Positions 53,383-62,562 of a DNA stretch of 64,000 bases are shown here, in pieces; the first letter of the stretch is position 1, and the number at the start of each line of letters is the position of its first letter. The notes under the pieces were generated by a model, which saw nothing but the letters and a program-made list of their open reading frames with translations, was not told the origin of the DNA and made no database searches. Source of the DNA: Vagococcus bubulae (GTDB lineage: Bacteria; Bacillota; Bacilli; Lactobacillales; Vagococcaceae); contig NZ_NGJT01000009.1 in the NCBI RefSeq assembly GCF_003950315.1, positions 1-64,000 on the forward strand, read 5' to 3'. Both the position numbers and the translations under genes were made by a program.

Positions 53383-53856
53383 TTGACCTATAACATTAAC
53401 CATCTTTTTTTAGATATCGAACAAACAGACCAAAAGATATCTCATATTCATTTTATTGATCCCTTGGATGTAATCAATACCACTAAACCGACTGATTCGA
53501 CGATTAGCCAATGTTTAAAGGAACTACAAGAATATTTATCACATCAAAGAGAACAATTTACTGTACCACTAGACTTAAGTATAGGAACATCTTTTCAACA
53601 AAACGTTTGGCGTGCCTTGTTGGATATCCCTTATGGTCAAACATGTAGCTACAAAGATATCGCCAGAAAAATAAATCAACCAAAAGCCTATCAAGCTGTC
53701 GGACAAGCTTGTAAAAAAAATCCTATCCCGATAATCATTCCCTGTCACCGAGTCATCAGTCAATCTGGTCAACTAACAGGATACTTTGGGACATCTGAAT
53801 TTGGCTTAAGGATTAAACAATCGCTTATTACATTAGAAAAAGGAAATCACGAATGA
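53383..53856 (+). CDS. ogt: Methylated-DNA-protein-cysteine methyltransferase
   Basis: This 157-residue suicide DNA-repair enzyme removes O6-methylguanine lesions. The acceptor cysteine is in IIIPCHRVISQSG, and the QPKAYQAVGQACKKNP region forms the DNA-binding helix and arginine-finger area. The start is a TTG with a GGAG about 9 bases upstream; there is no better start nearby. It is divergent from the yunD cluster and converges on the tyrosine phosphatase gene through a shared hairpin. Confidence 0.95.
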   Translation: MTYNINHLFLDIEQTDQKISHIHFIDPLDVINTTKPTDSTISQCLKELQEYLSHQREQFTVPLDLSIGTSFQQNVWRALLDIPYGQTCSYKDIARKINQPKAYQAVGQACKKNPIPIIIPCHRVISQSGQLTGYFGTSEFGLRIKQSLITLEKGNHE

Positions 53857-53865
53857 TTTCCTTTT
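53838..53865. terminator. Terminator overlapping the ogt end
   Basis: A perfect 11-bp stem, AAAAGGAAATC with GATTTCCTTTT, has a 6-base loop, between convergent ogt and the phosphatase gene. Confidence 0.82.
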
Positions 53866-53866
53866 G

Positions 53867-54616
53867 TTAGATTGTATATAATTTTTGCATATCTTTAGAA
53901 AAAGTTGTTGGAAGTTTTAAAATATCTGTAAAATAGCTTTCTAAACTACCAAAATGTTGGTTAATTAAATCAAAGGCATAATCAAGATAATCTTTATCAA
54001 CCGTTAACATGACTAACATATTATCCAGTTGTTTAGTTGATGCTCCTTTTTCCTTCATTTCATTTAAAATCACATCGTTGGCTGCTTTTCTAGATTCATT
54101 TGTTTTCAAATAATCCTCATCTATCGCCTCTTTTGATACATTTAAACTAGATAAAATCAACGCAGCAGCAAATCCTGTTCGGTCTTTTCCGGCAAAACAA
54201 TGGAACAATGTGGCTTCATTTGGTTCAGTCAAAAAATCTCTTAAAAATTTAGAATAGCCTTTTTGTGCGTCTTTTGATAAAACAAGTTCTTCATAAATTG
54301 TCATCATCGCTTGTTTTGGATCATATTTAGGATTTAATAATTCTTCTAAACTCGCACCTTGATTAGCTGTTTCACCTAAAATATCAATATGCTCATAGGA
54401 TACACCTGTTATGGTGTCATCAGGACTTTGGCTAACTTCAGTGTCCCCTCTAAAATCAACAATTTTTTTTAAATTGTATGTGTTAACTAATTCTTCTTTA
54501 TCTTCTGTTGAAATATGGACTACTTCACCACTTCTTAAAAATTGATGATTCACCACTTTTTTATTATCTAAGGTCACAATTCCACCTAAATCTCTAAAAT
54601 TCACTAATGTATCCAT
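53867..54616 (-). CDS. Tyrosine-protein/inositol-type phosphatase
   Basis: This 249-residue member of the PF13350 phosphatase family has the cysteine active-site loop HCFAGKDRTG with the catalytic Cys and Arg. Its N-terminus carries VNFRDLGGI and LRSGEVVHIS, typical of the family. Listeria LipA belongs to the same family and acts on phosphotyrosine and phosphoinositides; here there is no signal peptide, so it should be cytoplasmic. The frame extends to 54640, but an AGGAGG lies eight bases before the ATG at 54616, which is used. Confidence 0.92.
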   Translation of the reverse strand: MDTLVNFRDLGGIVTLDNKKVVNHQFLRSGEVVHISTEDKEELVNTYNLKKIVDFRGDTEVSQSPDDTITGVSYEHIDILGETANQGASLEELLNPKYDPKQAMMTIYEELVLSKDAQKGYSKFLRDFLTEPNEATLFHCFAGKDRTGFAAALILSSLNVSKEAIDEDYLKTNESRKAANDVILNEMKEKGASTKQLDNMLVMLTVDKDYLDYAFDLINQHFGSLESYFTDILKLPTTFSKDMQKLYTI

Positions 54617-54720
54617 TGTATTTCCTCCTAAAAAAATCATTTAATATGCTACATCTTATAGTTTACCAAACTTACGTTTTTTTTAATAAGGTTATTTTTG
54701 AATTTTTTCCAAAAAAATAT

Positions 54721-54747
54721 AAAAAAGCGATGAAATTATTCACCGCT
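54721..54747 (-). terminator. Terminator overlapping the lipoprotein stop
   Basis: A 9-bp stem, AGCGGTGAA with TTCATCGCT (one G-U pair), has a 4-base loop and a T-run on the minus strand. Confidence 0.8.
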
Positions 54748-55320
54748 TAAAGACGTCATTTGATCTGCTACGTACTCGATTTTTATACTTTTAGCAATTT
54801 CTTTTAAATCTAGTATTTCTTTATTCGTTAATTTATCTTTACCAAACATGGTAACTGAAAAAATAATATCACCTGTACGTGCTTTATACATTAAGGTTTT
54901 CTTATCCTTAGACGGCTGAAGCGCTTCTTCCATCACCCCTAAATATTGGACTGGTTCTTCTTCTCCCCACTTAATGCCATCTAACACATAACCTGATATA
55001 TCACCATACATTTTTTGAGTATTATCAAAAGCATCTATTTGAATATAGGTATTTCGATTATTTTCTTGTTGAAATGTTCCCCATAATGTTTGTTGGTTAA
55101 ATTTCCCTTCAGACAGTATATCGTATTTTTCATTGTTGAAACTAATCTTAGAATGCCCTACTAGCATATTATTCACAACGGTACTACGTTTCCCTTTTTT
55201 GTCTTTAATCACCATACCGACTGTACTTTCAGTTGTTTCTTTTGTTTCACTTTTTTTATCTCCACAACCACTTAGGCCAACTAAAAATAGAAGTAGTATT
55301 AAGTATTTTACATTTTTCAT
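54736..55320 (-). CDS. Hypothetical lipoprotein
   Basis: This 194-residue secreted lipoprotein has a 19-residue signal with lipobox LSGC (Cys19), a charged linker, and a beta-rich domain (LVGHSKISFNNEKYDILSE; TLMYKARTGDIIFSVTMFG). I do not recognise the family. The short predicted form and the codon use resemble the neighbouring genes, so there is no sign of transfer. It is preceded by AGGAGAACC and followed by a terminator, so it is a single-gene unit. Confidence 0.7.
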   Translation of the reverse strand: MKNVKYLILLLFLVGLSGCGDKKSETKETTESTVGMVIKDKKGKRSTVVNNMLVGHSKISFNNEKYDILSEGKFNQQTLWGTFQQENNRNTYIQIDAFDNTQKMYGDISGYVLDGIKWGEEEPVQYLGVMEEALQPSKDKKTLMYKARTGDIIFSVTMFGKDKLTNKEILDLKEIAKSIKIEYVADQMTSLSGE

Positions 55321-55380
55321 TGGTTCTCCTATTAAATGTGTTTTTCTTTACTATAACAAATTTAGTCTAAAAGATAAATA

Positions 55381-55557
55381 CTACCACTCATTTGGACTCC
55401 ATAATAATCCATCTAGCTCAGCTTTTGCTTGTTCAATTCGTTTATATTGTTCGCTTAAAATATCTTCTAACTCATTTAAAAAAGCACTCACCTCATATGT
55501 TTGAGTTTCTTTTTTTAATAAAGATAATTCATTTAATACCCATTCTTTTTCTTGCAC
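55381..55557 (-). CDS. Small hypothetical protein coupled to the oxidoreductase gene
   Basis: This 58-residue open frame starts at a GTG that overlaps the TAG stop of the upstream gene by one base (TAGTG). An AGAGATGAGG site is in the end of that gene. The sequence is acidic and helical (for example EQYKRIEQAKAELDGLLW). It fills almost the whole gap before the lipoprotein gene. The coupling argues for a real gene, but it could still be chance; it has no recognised family. Confidence 0.5.
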   Translation of the reverse strand: MQEKEWVLNELSLLKKETQTYEVSAFLNELEDILSEQYKRIEQAKAELDGLLWSPNEW

Positions 55558-56237
55558 TACTCATCCCTCATCTCTTCCAATGTCATCAATAAGCTATCTA
55601 ACTCTAAACGATTTTCTTCTAATGCATCCCGTATTGATGATAATCGATTTTCTTTATCTTTAATGACTTGCTTTTGTTCTAATTCAACTAATCGCTTGAT
55701 AGCCCAATTTTCTCTAACAGAAAAGCGACTATCCTTTTCTTTTGTCAAATAATGCTGATAGTTAATTAATAATTGTTTTTTATCATTTTCTTTTAAATAA
55801 GAAAATAGTGCAATTGGAAAAGGTGTTAAATAAGTCATTTGACACTTGTAAGCAATTGCCTGAAAAGGTCTCAATAACTCTGAAATGGTAAAATGTTCTG
55901 ATGCACCTGCTTGAAAAGAAGATAGCTTTTGCCCCATATTAATCACAATGCCCAACTCTTTATCTTTCAGAGCGTCCCTATATAATGAAGTAGTTAGTAC
56001 TTTTTCTAGCCATTTGTATAAAATATCTGGTGCTGCATACCAGTACATTGGAAATTGAAAAATAATCCTGTCTTGCTTTTTTAATAATTCCTGTGTTTTG
56101 ACTAAATCAAAAGTACTTAATTCCTCTTGTATATCGTATATTTCAACCGATGATAAAGAAGCACAACTTTCTTTTAAAAATGATTGCACCCCAGATTCAT
56201 GTGAATTGGGATGGGCGATAACCACTAATGTTTTCAT
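55557..56237 (-). CDS. NAD(P)H-dependent oxidoreductase (flavodoxin fold)
   Basis: This 226-residue protein of the MdaB/KefF-like quinone reductase group has the flavodoxin start VVIAHPNSHESGVQ and the substrate and flavin motif IFQFPMYWYAAPDILYKWLEKVLT. It lacks other domains. It likely reduces quinones or similar compounds with NAD(P)H through bound FMN. It is coupled by a 1-bp overlap to the small downstream frame. Confidence 0.88.
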   Translation of the reverse strand: MKTLVVIAHPNSHESGVQSFLKESCASLSSVEIYDIQEELSTFDLVKTQELLKKQDRIIFQFPMYWYAAPDILYKWLEKVLTTSLYRDALKDKELGIVINMGQKLSSFQAGASEHFTISELLRPFQAIAYKCQMTYLTPFPIALFSYLKENDKKQLLINYQHYLTKEKDSRFSVRENWAIKRLVELEQKQVIKDKENRLSSIRDALEENRLELDSLLMTLEEMRDE

Positions 56238-56260
56238 AACTCTCTCCTAATCTTTGCTAT

Positions 56261-56290
56261 AAAAAGACCATCTGCCTGTCTCAGATGGTC
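56261..56290 (-). terminator. Terminator
   Basis: A 9-bp stem, GACCATCTG with CAGATGGTC, has a 7-base loop. On the minus strand a T-run follows, so it ends the aldolase transcript. Confidence 0.9.
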
Positions 56291-56302
56291 ACTCTTTACT
56301 TT

Positions 56303-57193
56303 TTATGTATTTGATGCATTAAATATCGCATGAAGTGTTTGTCTTAAATGAAAATCAAACTCTAAATCACTTTCTTGATAACTTAGTCCTTCTGTTAATG
56401 CTCTTGAAAAACTTGCAATCATATCATGATTTTCACTTAATTTTTTATCTGCTTCTGTTTGTCTTAAACCACTTGAAGAAGCCAACATTCTTACAATATT
56501 TGGATAATCTAATAAATCATGATAAAAATCTGCTTCTGTCGGTAACGTCAATTTCAACATGATTTTTACGTCACTATCTAGTTGACTTAATTCCTCGTTT
56601 AATGCTTCTTTTAAATAAATTTCCGCTTGCTTTTTGTCTGGAATATGTAACTCAATATCAGGCTCTAACATTGGTAAGTAACCTAAATCATACACTTTTT
56701 CTGCTAAATCAAATTGTTGTTTGACTAGTTGCTTAATGCCCTCTTTGTTAGCTGAACAAATCAATGAACGGTATTTAAACCCAATAAATGGAAAGTCTTT
56801 TGCTTTTTCCACCAACTCATCAAACTCTGTTAACTCCTCCATCAATTGAACACCATTTCTAATTGGTGCTAATCCTTGATCAATTTTCAAGAACGGTAAC
56901 ATGCCTTTTTTATCCCACAAATAGTTTGGCATCGGTTCTGAAAAGATGGTTCTCTCTAACGCATCTTTGTATAAAATAACACCTAATACATATTTTGACG
57001 AAAACTCATCACTAATAATCATACGTGTGCGCATATCATGAATAATATTATGCATTTCTTCAGATGTTTGGTACGTTTCATCTGGCACACCATACTGTCT
57101 CAAAGCACCTGGAGTACTCAAATCACCCTGATCCATTGCCGCAATAAATCCTGGATGTGTTTTTACAATAGTTAATGTCTTTTCATCTAGCAT
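56303..57193 (-). CDS. fda: Fructose-1,6-bisphosphate aldolase, class I
   Basis: This 296-residue Schiff-base aldolase of glycolysis and gluconeogenesis is the same size as the Staphylococcus class I enzyme. The core begins HPGFIAAMDQGDLSTPGALRQYG, and LPFLKIDQGLAPIRNGVQLM, FIGFKYRS (active-site strand) and VKIMLKLTLPTE (Schiff-base lysine strand) follow. The frame opens at 57244, but AAAGGAG precedes the ATG at 57193, which is used. Many Firmicutes use only a class II enzyme, so the class I form may be an additional one; none is visible here. Confidence 0.93.
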   Translation of the reverse strand: MLDEKTLTIVKTHPGFIAAMDQGDLSTPGALRQYGVPDETYQTSEEMHNIIHDMRTRMIISDEFSSKYVLGVILYKDALERTIFSEPMPNYLWDKKGMLPFLKIDQGLAPIRNGVQLMEELTEFDELVEKAKDFPFIGFKYRSLICSANKEGIKQLVKQQFDLAEKVYDLGYLPMLEPDIELHIPDKKQAEIYLKEALNEELSQLDSDVKIMLKLTLPTEADFYHDLLDYPNIVRMLASSSGLRQTEADKKLSENHDMIASFSRALTEGLSYQESDLEFDFHLRQTLHAIFNASNT

Positions 57194-57304
57194 GTCACAT
57201 TCTCCTTTATTTTTAATATGCTCATTATAATACATAACACACAAAAATTTAAATTAAATTTTGAAAATTTTCAAAAATAATTTTCTTAAAAAAGACGTTC
57301 ATTT

Positions 57305-58648
57305 CTAACCTATCAAAACAGTTTCTTTTGGATAATTAAATTTATTCCCCATATCTTTTAATTCTTTTCTCAATAAGGCGTACATGACTGTATAAAGTCC
57401 TACTCGCCCAATAAACATCAAACACATGATAAGCAATTTGCCAAATATAGTCAAATGCGGTGTTAATCCCATCGTTAAGCCAACAGTCGCAAATGCTGAA
57501 ACTACTTCAAATAAGACATACTCTATACCAGAATGTTGCGGACTATATTCTGTCATAGATAATACTAATGCACTAAGTAAACACAATAAACTTGCAAAGA
57601 AAAATAAAACAAAAGATTTCATCACAATATTTCGTGGAATAGAACGCTCTTGCCACTCTGCTTCATCGCGACCCTTTAGCGTGCTGACTAATTGAATCAA
57701 AAGGACTCCTAATGTAGTTGTCTTAATTCCCCCAGCAGTTGAGCCAGATGTTCCACCAATAAACATTAAAACAATTGTTAAAATCAATCCAGCATAACTC
57801 ATTGAGCCATAATCAATGGAAGCAAATCCTGCTGTACGAGGTGTCACGCTTAAAAAGAACGAATTAGTTAATTGTTTAAAAACTGACATTTCATAAAATC
57901 TATCTGTAATGACAAACAAGACTGTTCCACCAATTAATAAACTTAAAGTCACTGTCAAAGCAATTTTTGTATGCAAAGATAGACGACGATGATCTTGCCA
58001 GTGAATTAGGTCATACCATACAATAAAACCAAATCCACCCGAGATAATCAATCCAGAAATAACTAATAAAACATAAGGATTCTGTTGATAACTTAATAAA
58101 CTATCACCAAATAAATCAAACCCTGCATTACAAAAAGCTGAGATAGCATGGAACACACTATAAAACAAGCCACGTTTCATCCCGTATTCTGGTATAAATT
58201 GAAAACCTAATAAGATAGCACCCAATAATTGCACACCAACTGAAAATCTTACCACAAATTTCAGTAACTTCACTACACCACCCTGGTTATTTAAATTAAG
58301 CATCTCTTTAATAACTAGACGTGATTGTAACGATACTCTTTTTCGAAACATCATTGCCACAATTAAAGCAATCGACATAAACCCTAACCCACCGATTTCA
58401 ATTAATATCATCATGATAACTTTCCCAAATGGACTAAGTACTTGTGAGATATTGATAGGAGTTAAACCTGTCACGCAAACTGACGATGTGGCAACAAATA
58501 AAGCATCAATATAACTTAATTGCTTCCCAGCTTGATGACTGATTGGCAAAAACAATAAAAAAGACCCAATAAAAATAATGATTAAAAACATAAGGGTGAT
58601 AAATTGGACAGTATTAAACCTTTTTAACCCTTTTTTTTGACTTTCCAT
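57305..58648 (-). CDS. TrkH/KtrB-type potassium uptake protein
   Basis: This 447-residue membrane protein has the four filter motifs VCVTGLTPI, AFCNAGFDLF, TPRTAGFASI and SAFATVGLTMG, in the order of KtrB/TrkH. Apart from the shared family motifs it differs from the 467-residue copy at 35937-37340, so the two may have different ions or partners. No KtrA gene is adjacent. It precedes the M32 carboxypeptidase gene in map order and is transcribed on the minus strand. Confidence 0.92.
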   Translation of the reverse strand: MESQKKGLKRFNTVQFITLMFLIIIFIGSFLLFLPISHQAGKQLSYIDALFVATSSVCVTGLTPINISQVLSPFGKVIMMILIEIGGLGFMSIALIVAMMFRKRVSLQSRLVIKEMLNLNNQGGVVKLLKFVVRFSVGVQLLGAILLGFQFIPEYGMKRGLFYSVFHAISAFCNAGFDLFGDSLLSYQQNPYVLLVISGLIISGGFGFIVWYDLIHWQDHRRLSLHTKIALTVTLSLLIGGTVLFVITDRFYEMSVFKQLTNSFFLSVTPRTAGFASIDYGSMSYAGLILTIVLMFIGGTSGSTAGGIKTTTLGVLLIQLVSTLKGRDEAEWQERSIPRNIVMKSFVLFFFASLLCLLSALVLSMTEYSPQHSGIEYVLFEVVSAFATVGLTMGLTPHLTIFGKLLIMCLMFIGRVGLYTVMYALLRKELKDMGNKFNYPKETVLIG

Positions 58649-58716
58649 GTAATATGTTCTCCTCTAACTAATCATATTGACCTATTGTAACCTTTGCTAT
58701 ATACTTTCTCAACAAA

Positions 58717-58744
58717 AAAAGTTACAGAATCATCTGTAACTTTT
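58717..58744 (-). terminator. Terminator after the M32 carboxypeptidase gene
   Basis: AAAAGTTACAG and CTGTAACTTTT form an 11-bp perfect stem with a 6-base loop, followed by T residues on the minus strand. Confidence 0.92.
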
Positions 58745-58750
58745 AAGAAT

Positions 58751-60253
58751 TTATGCTTTAATCTCATATACGTTGAAATATAACTCACGCATGTAATCAA
58801 TCAAATATTGTGGGTTTAACTCTTCCCCTGTTGCTTCAACTATTAGTTCTGTTGGTTTTTTTGAACTGCCATATTGATGGATATGTTCTGTTAACCACTC
58901 TCTAATTGATGAATAATCATCACTTGCTAACACTTTTTCTACATCAATATCTTTATTCATAGCATGATAAAGTTGTGCTGCATACATGTATCCTAATGCA
59001 TAAGATGGGAAATAACCAAAACTTCCTCCTGCCCAATGAACATCTTGTAACACACCCTCTGTATCATTTTCAGGACGAACACCTAAATACTCTTCATATT
59101 TATCATTCCATACTTTAGGTAAATCTTTAACCTCTAAGTCGCCATTGAAAAGCATTTTTTCAATTTCATAACGAATAATGATATGTAATGGGTATGTTAG
59201 CGAATCAGACTCAATTCTAACCAAGCTTGGTTGCGTTAATTTTAGTCCTTTGTAAAAATCTTCAGTCGAAACATCTGTAAAGGTATCACCTGTTAATTGT
59301 TTTAATAACTCAAACTGTTTATACCAAAATGCTTGACTTCCTCCAACAATAATCTCATTAAATAATGATTGAGATTCATGAATTCCCATAGACGTTCCAC
59401 CTGCAAGTGGTGTGTAGTCAAATTTGGCATCCACATTTTGTTCATACATACCATGACCTGCTTCATGTATAACACCTAACGTTGCCATAATAAAATCATT
59501 GTCATCCCAACGTGTTGTAATACGAGCATCATTACGGTTTAAGTTCAACATAAACGGATGAACTGTGTCATCTAAACGTCCTCTTGAAAAATCATAACCT
59601 AATTGCTCCACAACTTGTGTCACAAATTCTTTTTGGATTTCTTTTGGCACTGTACGATGAATAAAATCAGTATTAGGAGCTGTCCCTTTTTCTTCTAATT
59701 CTTTACGAATTGACATGATGCCTTCTTTGACTTGATTAAATACATCATCTAACACAGCTACTGTAATACCAGGCTCATACTGATTTAATAAAACATCATA
59801 ATCTGTTGCTTCGTCTTTACGCCATAACGGGATAAACTCTTTTGTCATCGCCACAATATCAGTTAAAATCGGTTCAAATATTGAAAAGTCTTGTTTTTCA
59901 CGAGCTGATACCCAAACACTATGAGCATTTGACAATAGACGTGAGTATTCTTGAAAACGATTTGCCGGAATATTATTATTTAAATCATAATTTTCTTTTG
60001 CTTTTGCAAATACTTGCTTACCAAAATCAGATAACTCATCTGGATGGTCTGAAAAATATTCCATATACTTTCTCATTGTTTCATTAGTTGATTTATCAAA
60101 TGCCATTCCTGCTAAATAACTAGACATTTCTGCTCTGTATTCAGCTCCCTTTTCAGGCATGCCTGTTTGACTATCCCATTCAGCTAAACCAACTGCTTCA
60201 TTTAATAAGGCAATTTCTTTTAAATAAGCTAAAAATTCTTGTTCTTGACTCAT
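58751..60253 (-). CDS. M32 family metallocarboxypeptidase
   Basis: This 500-residue carboxypeptidase Taq-type enzyme has the zinc site HEAGH in GVIHEAGHGMYEQN, the downstream HESQSLFNEIIVG with the third ligand, and the characteristic VRPENDTEGVLQDVHW. It should release C-terminal residues from peptides in the cytoplasm. The frame is open upstream to 60394 inside the next gene, but the ATG at 60253 follows GGAGC at proper spacing and gives the usual M32 length, so it is used. Confidence 0.95.
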   Translation of the reverse strand: MSQEQEFLAYLKEIALLNEAVGLAEWDSQTGMPEKGAEYRAEMSSYLAGMAFDKSTNETMRKYMEYFSDHPDELSDFGKQVFAKAKENYDLNNNIPANRFQEYSRLLSNAHSVWVSAREKQDFSIFEPILTDIVAMTKEFIPLWRKDEATDYDVLLNQYEPGITVAVLDDVFNQVKEGIMSIRKELEEKGTAPNTDFIHRTVPKEIQKEFVTQVVEQLGYDFSRGRLDDTVHPFMLNLNRNDARITTRWDDNDFIMATLGVIHEAGHGMYEQNVDAKFDYTPLAGGTSMGIHESQSLFNEIIVGGSQAFWYKQFELLKQLTGDTFTDVSTEDFYKGLKLTQPSLVRIESDSLTYPLHIIIRYEIEKMLFNGDLEVKDLPKVWNDKYEEYLGVRPENDTEGVLQDVHWAGGSFGYFPSYALGYMYAAQLYHAMNKDIDVEKVLASDDYSSIREWLTEHIHQYGSSKKPTELIVEATGEELNPQYLIDYMRELYFNVYEIKA

Positions 60254-60254
60254 A

Positions 60255-61412
60255 TTAGTTTGCTCCTTCATTTTTTGGCTTTCTTGGTGGACGTGTTCCC
60301 CAATATTGGAATAAGTCTGTTCTAAGTGCCCCATTATAGAGTTTACGTTTTTTCGTTGCTTTTGCTCCGTAAAAGCTTTCAAACTGTAAGTCACTTGTTA
60401 AGATATATTTACTCCATGTTTTAAGTGGACGATACACGTCACCCATTTGTTTATATAATTCTCTTACAGCATCTTCTTCACCTAAACGTTCACCATATGG
60501 CGGATTTGCTACAATCACACCATACTCTTTATCGGTTGTAAAATCACGCAATTGCATTTGTTTAAATGTAATATCTTCTCCCAAACCAATTTCTTCTGCG
60601 TTTTTCTTTGCAATCTCAATCATTTTAGGATCAATGTCTGTTCCTAAAATATCTAATTCTGTTTCATAATCAACTTGTGCATCCGCTTCAGCACGTAATG
60701 TTTCCATCACTGACTCATCTACCCATGGCCATGTTTCAAATAAAAACTCACGGTTAAAGCCAGGTGCCATATTTCGACCAATCAATGCTGCCTCGATACA
60801 AAATGTTCCCGACCCACAAACTGGATCATAAAACGGTCTATCTTTACGCCACGTTGTAAGAGAAATAATCGCTGCTGCCATATTTTCTTTTAATGGTGCG
60901 CCACCTTTTTCCAAACGGTAACCACGTTTAAACAAACTTGGACCTGTCGTATCAAGTGTTAACGTGACTTTATCTTTTAACAGTGCTACCTCAATTGGAA
61001 ATTGAGCTCCTGTTTCAGGCAACCGACCATATCGTGAATAATACTCACTCAAACGGTTAACAATTGCTTTTTTAGTTAAGGCTTGACAATCCGACACACT
61101 AAATAATGTCGACTTAATCGATTTACCAGATACTGGAAAATTGGCATCCATTGGTAAAAAGTCTTCCCAAGGTAACTCTTTTACTTGATCAAATAACGAC
61201 TCAAATGTTTTGGCTTCAAACTCACCAATAACAATTTTAATTCTATCTGCTGTTCTTAACCATAAATTTGCTCGACCAATCGTTTCAATGTCTCCGTAAA
61301 AAATCGCTTTCCCATTTTCAACGTCACACTCTATCCCCATATCTCTTAGTTCACGACCAACAAGGGCTTCAATCCCACTTGCTGCTGTTGCAATTAATTT
61401 ATATTTTTTCAT
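60255..61412 (-). CDS. 23S rRNA (guanine-N2-)-methyltransferase (YpsC/RlmL-like)
   Basis: This 385-residue protein has an N-terminal THUMP domain (about 40-160) and a Rossmann SAM-dependent methyltransferase domain with FYDPVCGSGTFCIEAALIGRN and the catalytic VANPPYGERLG. It modifies a guanine in 23S rRNA, like E. coli RlmL or B. subtilis YpsC. A TTG at 61427 opens the frame, but it forms part of the ribosome site, so the ATG at 61412 was chosen. It overlaps neither neighbour; the M32 gene starts 1 bp after its stop. Confidence 0.93.
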   Translation of the reverse strand: MKKYKLIATAASGIEALVGRELRDMGIECDVENGKAIFYGDIETIGRANLWLRTADRIKIVIGEFEAKTFESLFDQVKELPWEDFLPMDANFPVSGKSIKSTLFSVSDCQALTKKAIVNRLSEYYSRYGRLPETGAQFPIEVALLKDKVTLTLDTTGPSLFKRGYRLEKGGAPLKENMAAAIISLTTWRKDRPFYDPVCGSGTFCIEAALIGRNMAPGFNREFLFETWPWVDESVMETLRAEADAQVDYETELDILGTDIDPKMIEIAKKNAEEIGLGEDITFKQMQLRDFTTDKEYGVIVANPPYGERLGEEDAVRELYKQMGDVYRPLKTWSKYILTSDLQFESFYGAKATKKRKLYNGALRTDLFQYWGTRPPRKPKNEGAN

Positions 61413-61443
61413 TTGTTGTAACTCCAATTAACTTTTATTTTAG

Positions 61444-61472
61444 AAAAAAAGCCTTCCATCAAACTGGAAGGC
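61444..61472 (-). terminator. Terminator of rnpB
   Basis: GCCTTCC and GGAAGGC form a 7-bp stem with an 8-base loop, followed on the minus strand by a run of T residues, just after the RNase P RNA end. Confidence 0.9.
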
Positions 61473-61482
61473 ACCCTGATGT

Positions 61483-61865
61483 TGTAATTTTCTATAAGCC
61501 ATGTTCTGTATTGATTACTGCCAGGTACAATAATCAACGATAATCATCTGTCTACAGAATCTATTCTGTCCCATCTCTAAGTTCAATTCCTTGAGACAGG
61601 TGCCCCTACCATTGTTTGGGTTGCTCGCTCGAGGGGTTTACCCGTTCCACTGATTTTATTTCTAAAATCACTTCGTCACTGTGGCACTTTCAAGGATACT
61701 TTAGCATAGCATAAGCCTTAGCTATTTTTCCTGCCGTTACCTCTTAAAAAGAAGTACCTTAATTTATGGTTTCATTAAGCACGAACACTACAAACATCTC
61801 AGTCTGTGCGAGCATGGACTTTCCTCACCTTACGTAACGTAAACTGCGATTATCCGAAAATTACA
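61483..61865 (-). ncRNA. rnpB: RNase P RNA, type B
   Basis: On the minus strand this region has the conserved blocks AGGAAAGTCCATGCTCGCAC, GTAGTGTTCGTGC, ACGGCAGGAAAAATAG, CTTGAAAGTGCCACAGTGACG, TAAACCCCTCGAGCGAG and GGGGCACCTGTC of Bacillus-type (class B) RNase P RNA. P1 arms TGTAATTTTC and GAAAATTACA pair at the two ends (61856-61865 and 61483-61492). It makes the catalytic RNA that cuts 5' leaders from precursor tRNAs. The exact ends may shift by a few bases. Confidence 0.96.
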
Positions 61866-61878
61866 ATTTATTATATTT

Positions 61879-62307
61879 TTAATAACGACGTGTTGCACCT
61901 AAGTCATCATTATTTAACACTTTTTGAGCTGCCGAAGATAAAGACGCACGCGCTTGCTCATTCACGTTAACAGAATCAGAATTAGATGGTTGCTCTAATT
62001 TTTTACCAAACACTTCTTTTTCTAAATTAGACAAACGTTTTAATATATCAAAATTTGTCACAGAAGTAGGATTTGGTACATCTTGTTTCATACGTGATAA
62101 TGTTGCTTGGCTTTGTGTTAACTGATCCACTTTATTCACCAAGCGATGATTTTCTTCTTTCAATGCTAATAATTCTTGATTGTAAGTTTCATAATCTTTA
62201 ATAATTGTATCCAAAAATTCGTCGACTTCAACTGGGTCATAACCACGAACTTTTGACTTAAATTCTTTTTGTAAAATATCTTTTGCTGATAAATTTAATT
62301 TAGTCAT
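61879..62307 (-). CDS. gpsB: Cell-division protein GpsB (DivIVA family)
   Basis: This 142-residue protein has the DivIVA/GpsB N-terminal membrane- and partner-binding domain (KDILQKEFKSKVRGYDPVEVDEFLDTI, cited in parts, about 8-35), a coiled coil (about 38-70), a linker, and the C-terminal hexamerisation helix (FDILKRLSNLEKEVFG). It coordinates septal and peripheral wall synthesis by binding class A PBPs. The PBP gene lies just to the right, which agrees with that role. A GAGGTGTAAC site precedes the ATG. Confidence 0.95.
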   Translation of the reverse strand: MTKLNLSAKDILQKEFKSKVRGYDPVEVDEFLDTIIKDYETYNQELLALKEENHRLVNKVDQLTQSQATLSRMKQDVPNPTSVTNFDILKRLSNLEKEVFGKKLEQPSNSDSVNVNEQARASLSSAAQKVLNNDDLGATRRY

Positions 62308-62562
62308 TTGTTACACCTCATCATTATGTCATTTTTAAACAATTTCTATCTCACTGAGTTCTATATAACACATATCAATAAAAAAGAATAGATATATGTT
62401 GCCCTCCATATTATACTATAATCAGTTTTATATTGTAACACAACTGTTTTAATAAAAATATTAAAATTTTAACTAATTTGTTGAACATTCAGATAAGATT
62501 CTTCTTTTTTCTTTTCATTGTATTTCAAGGTTTGATATAATGAAGGAAGGAGTGTGGTATTT

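Noticed and set aside
62536-62541. TATAAT as the recU promoter
   Set aside because: Its start site would fall within the ribosome site, and the -35 (TTTCAT) is weak, so the true promoter is probably upstream.
62308-62562. A small gene or RNA in the gpsB-recU gap
   Set aside because: The region is AT-rich with no conserved structure, a plausible frame or a terminator.
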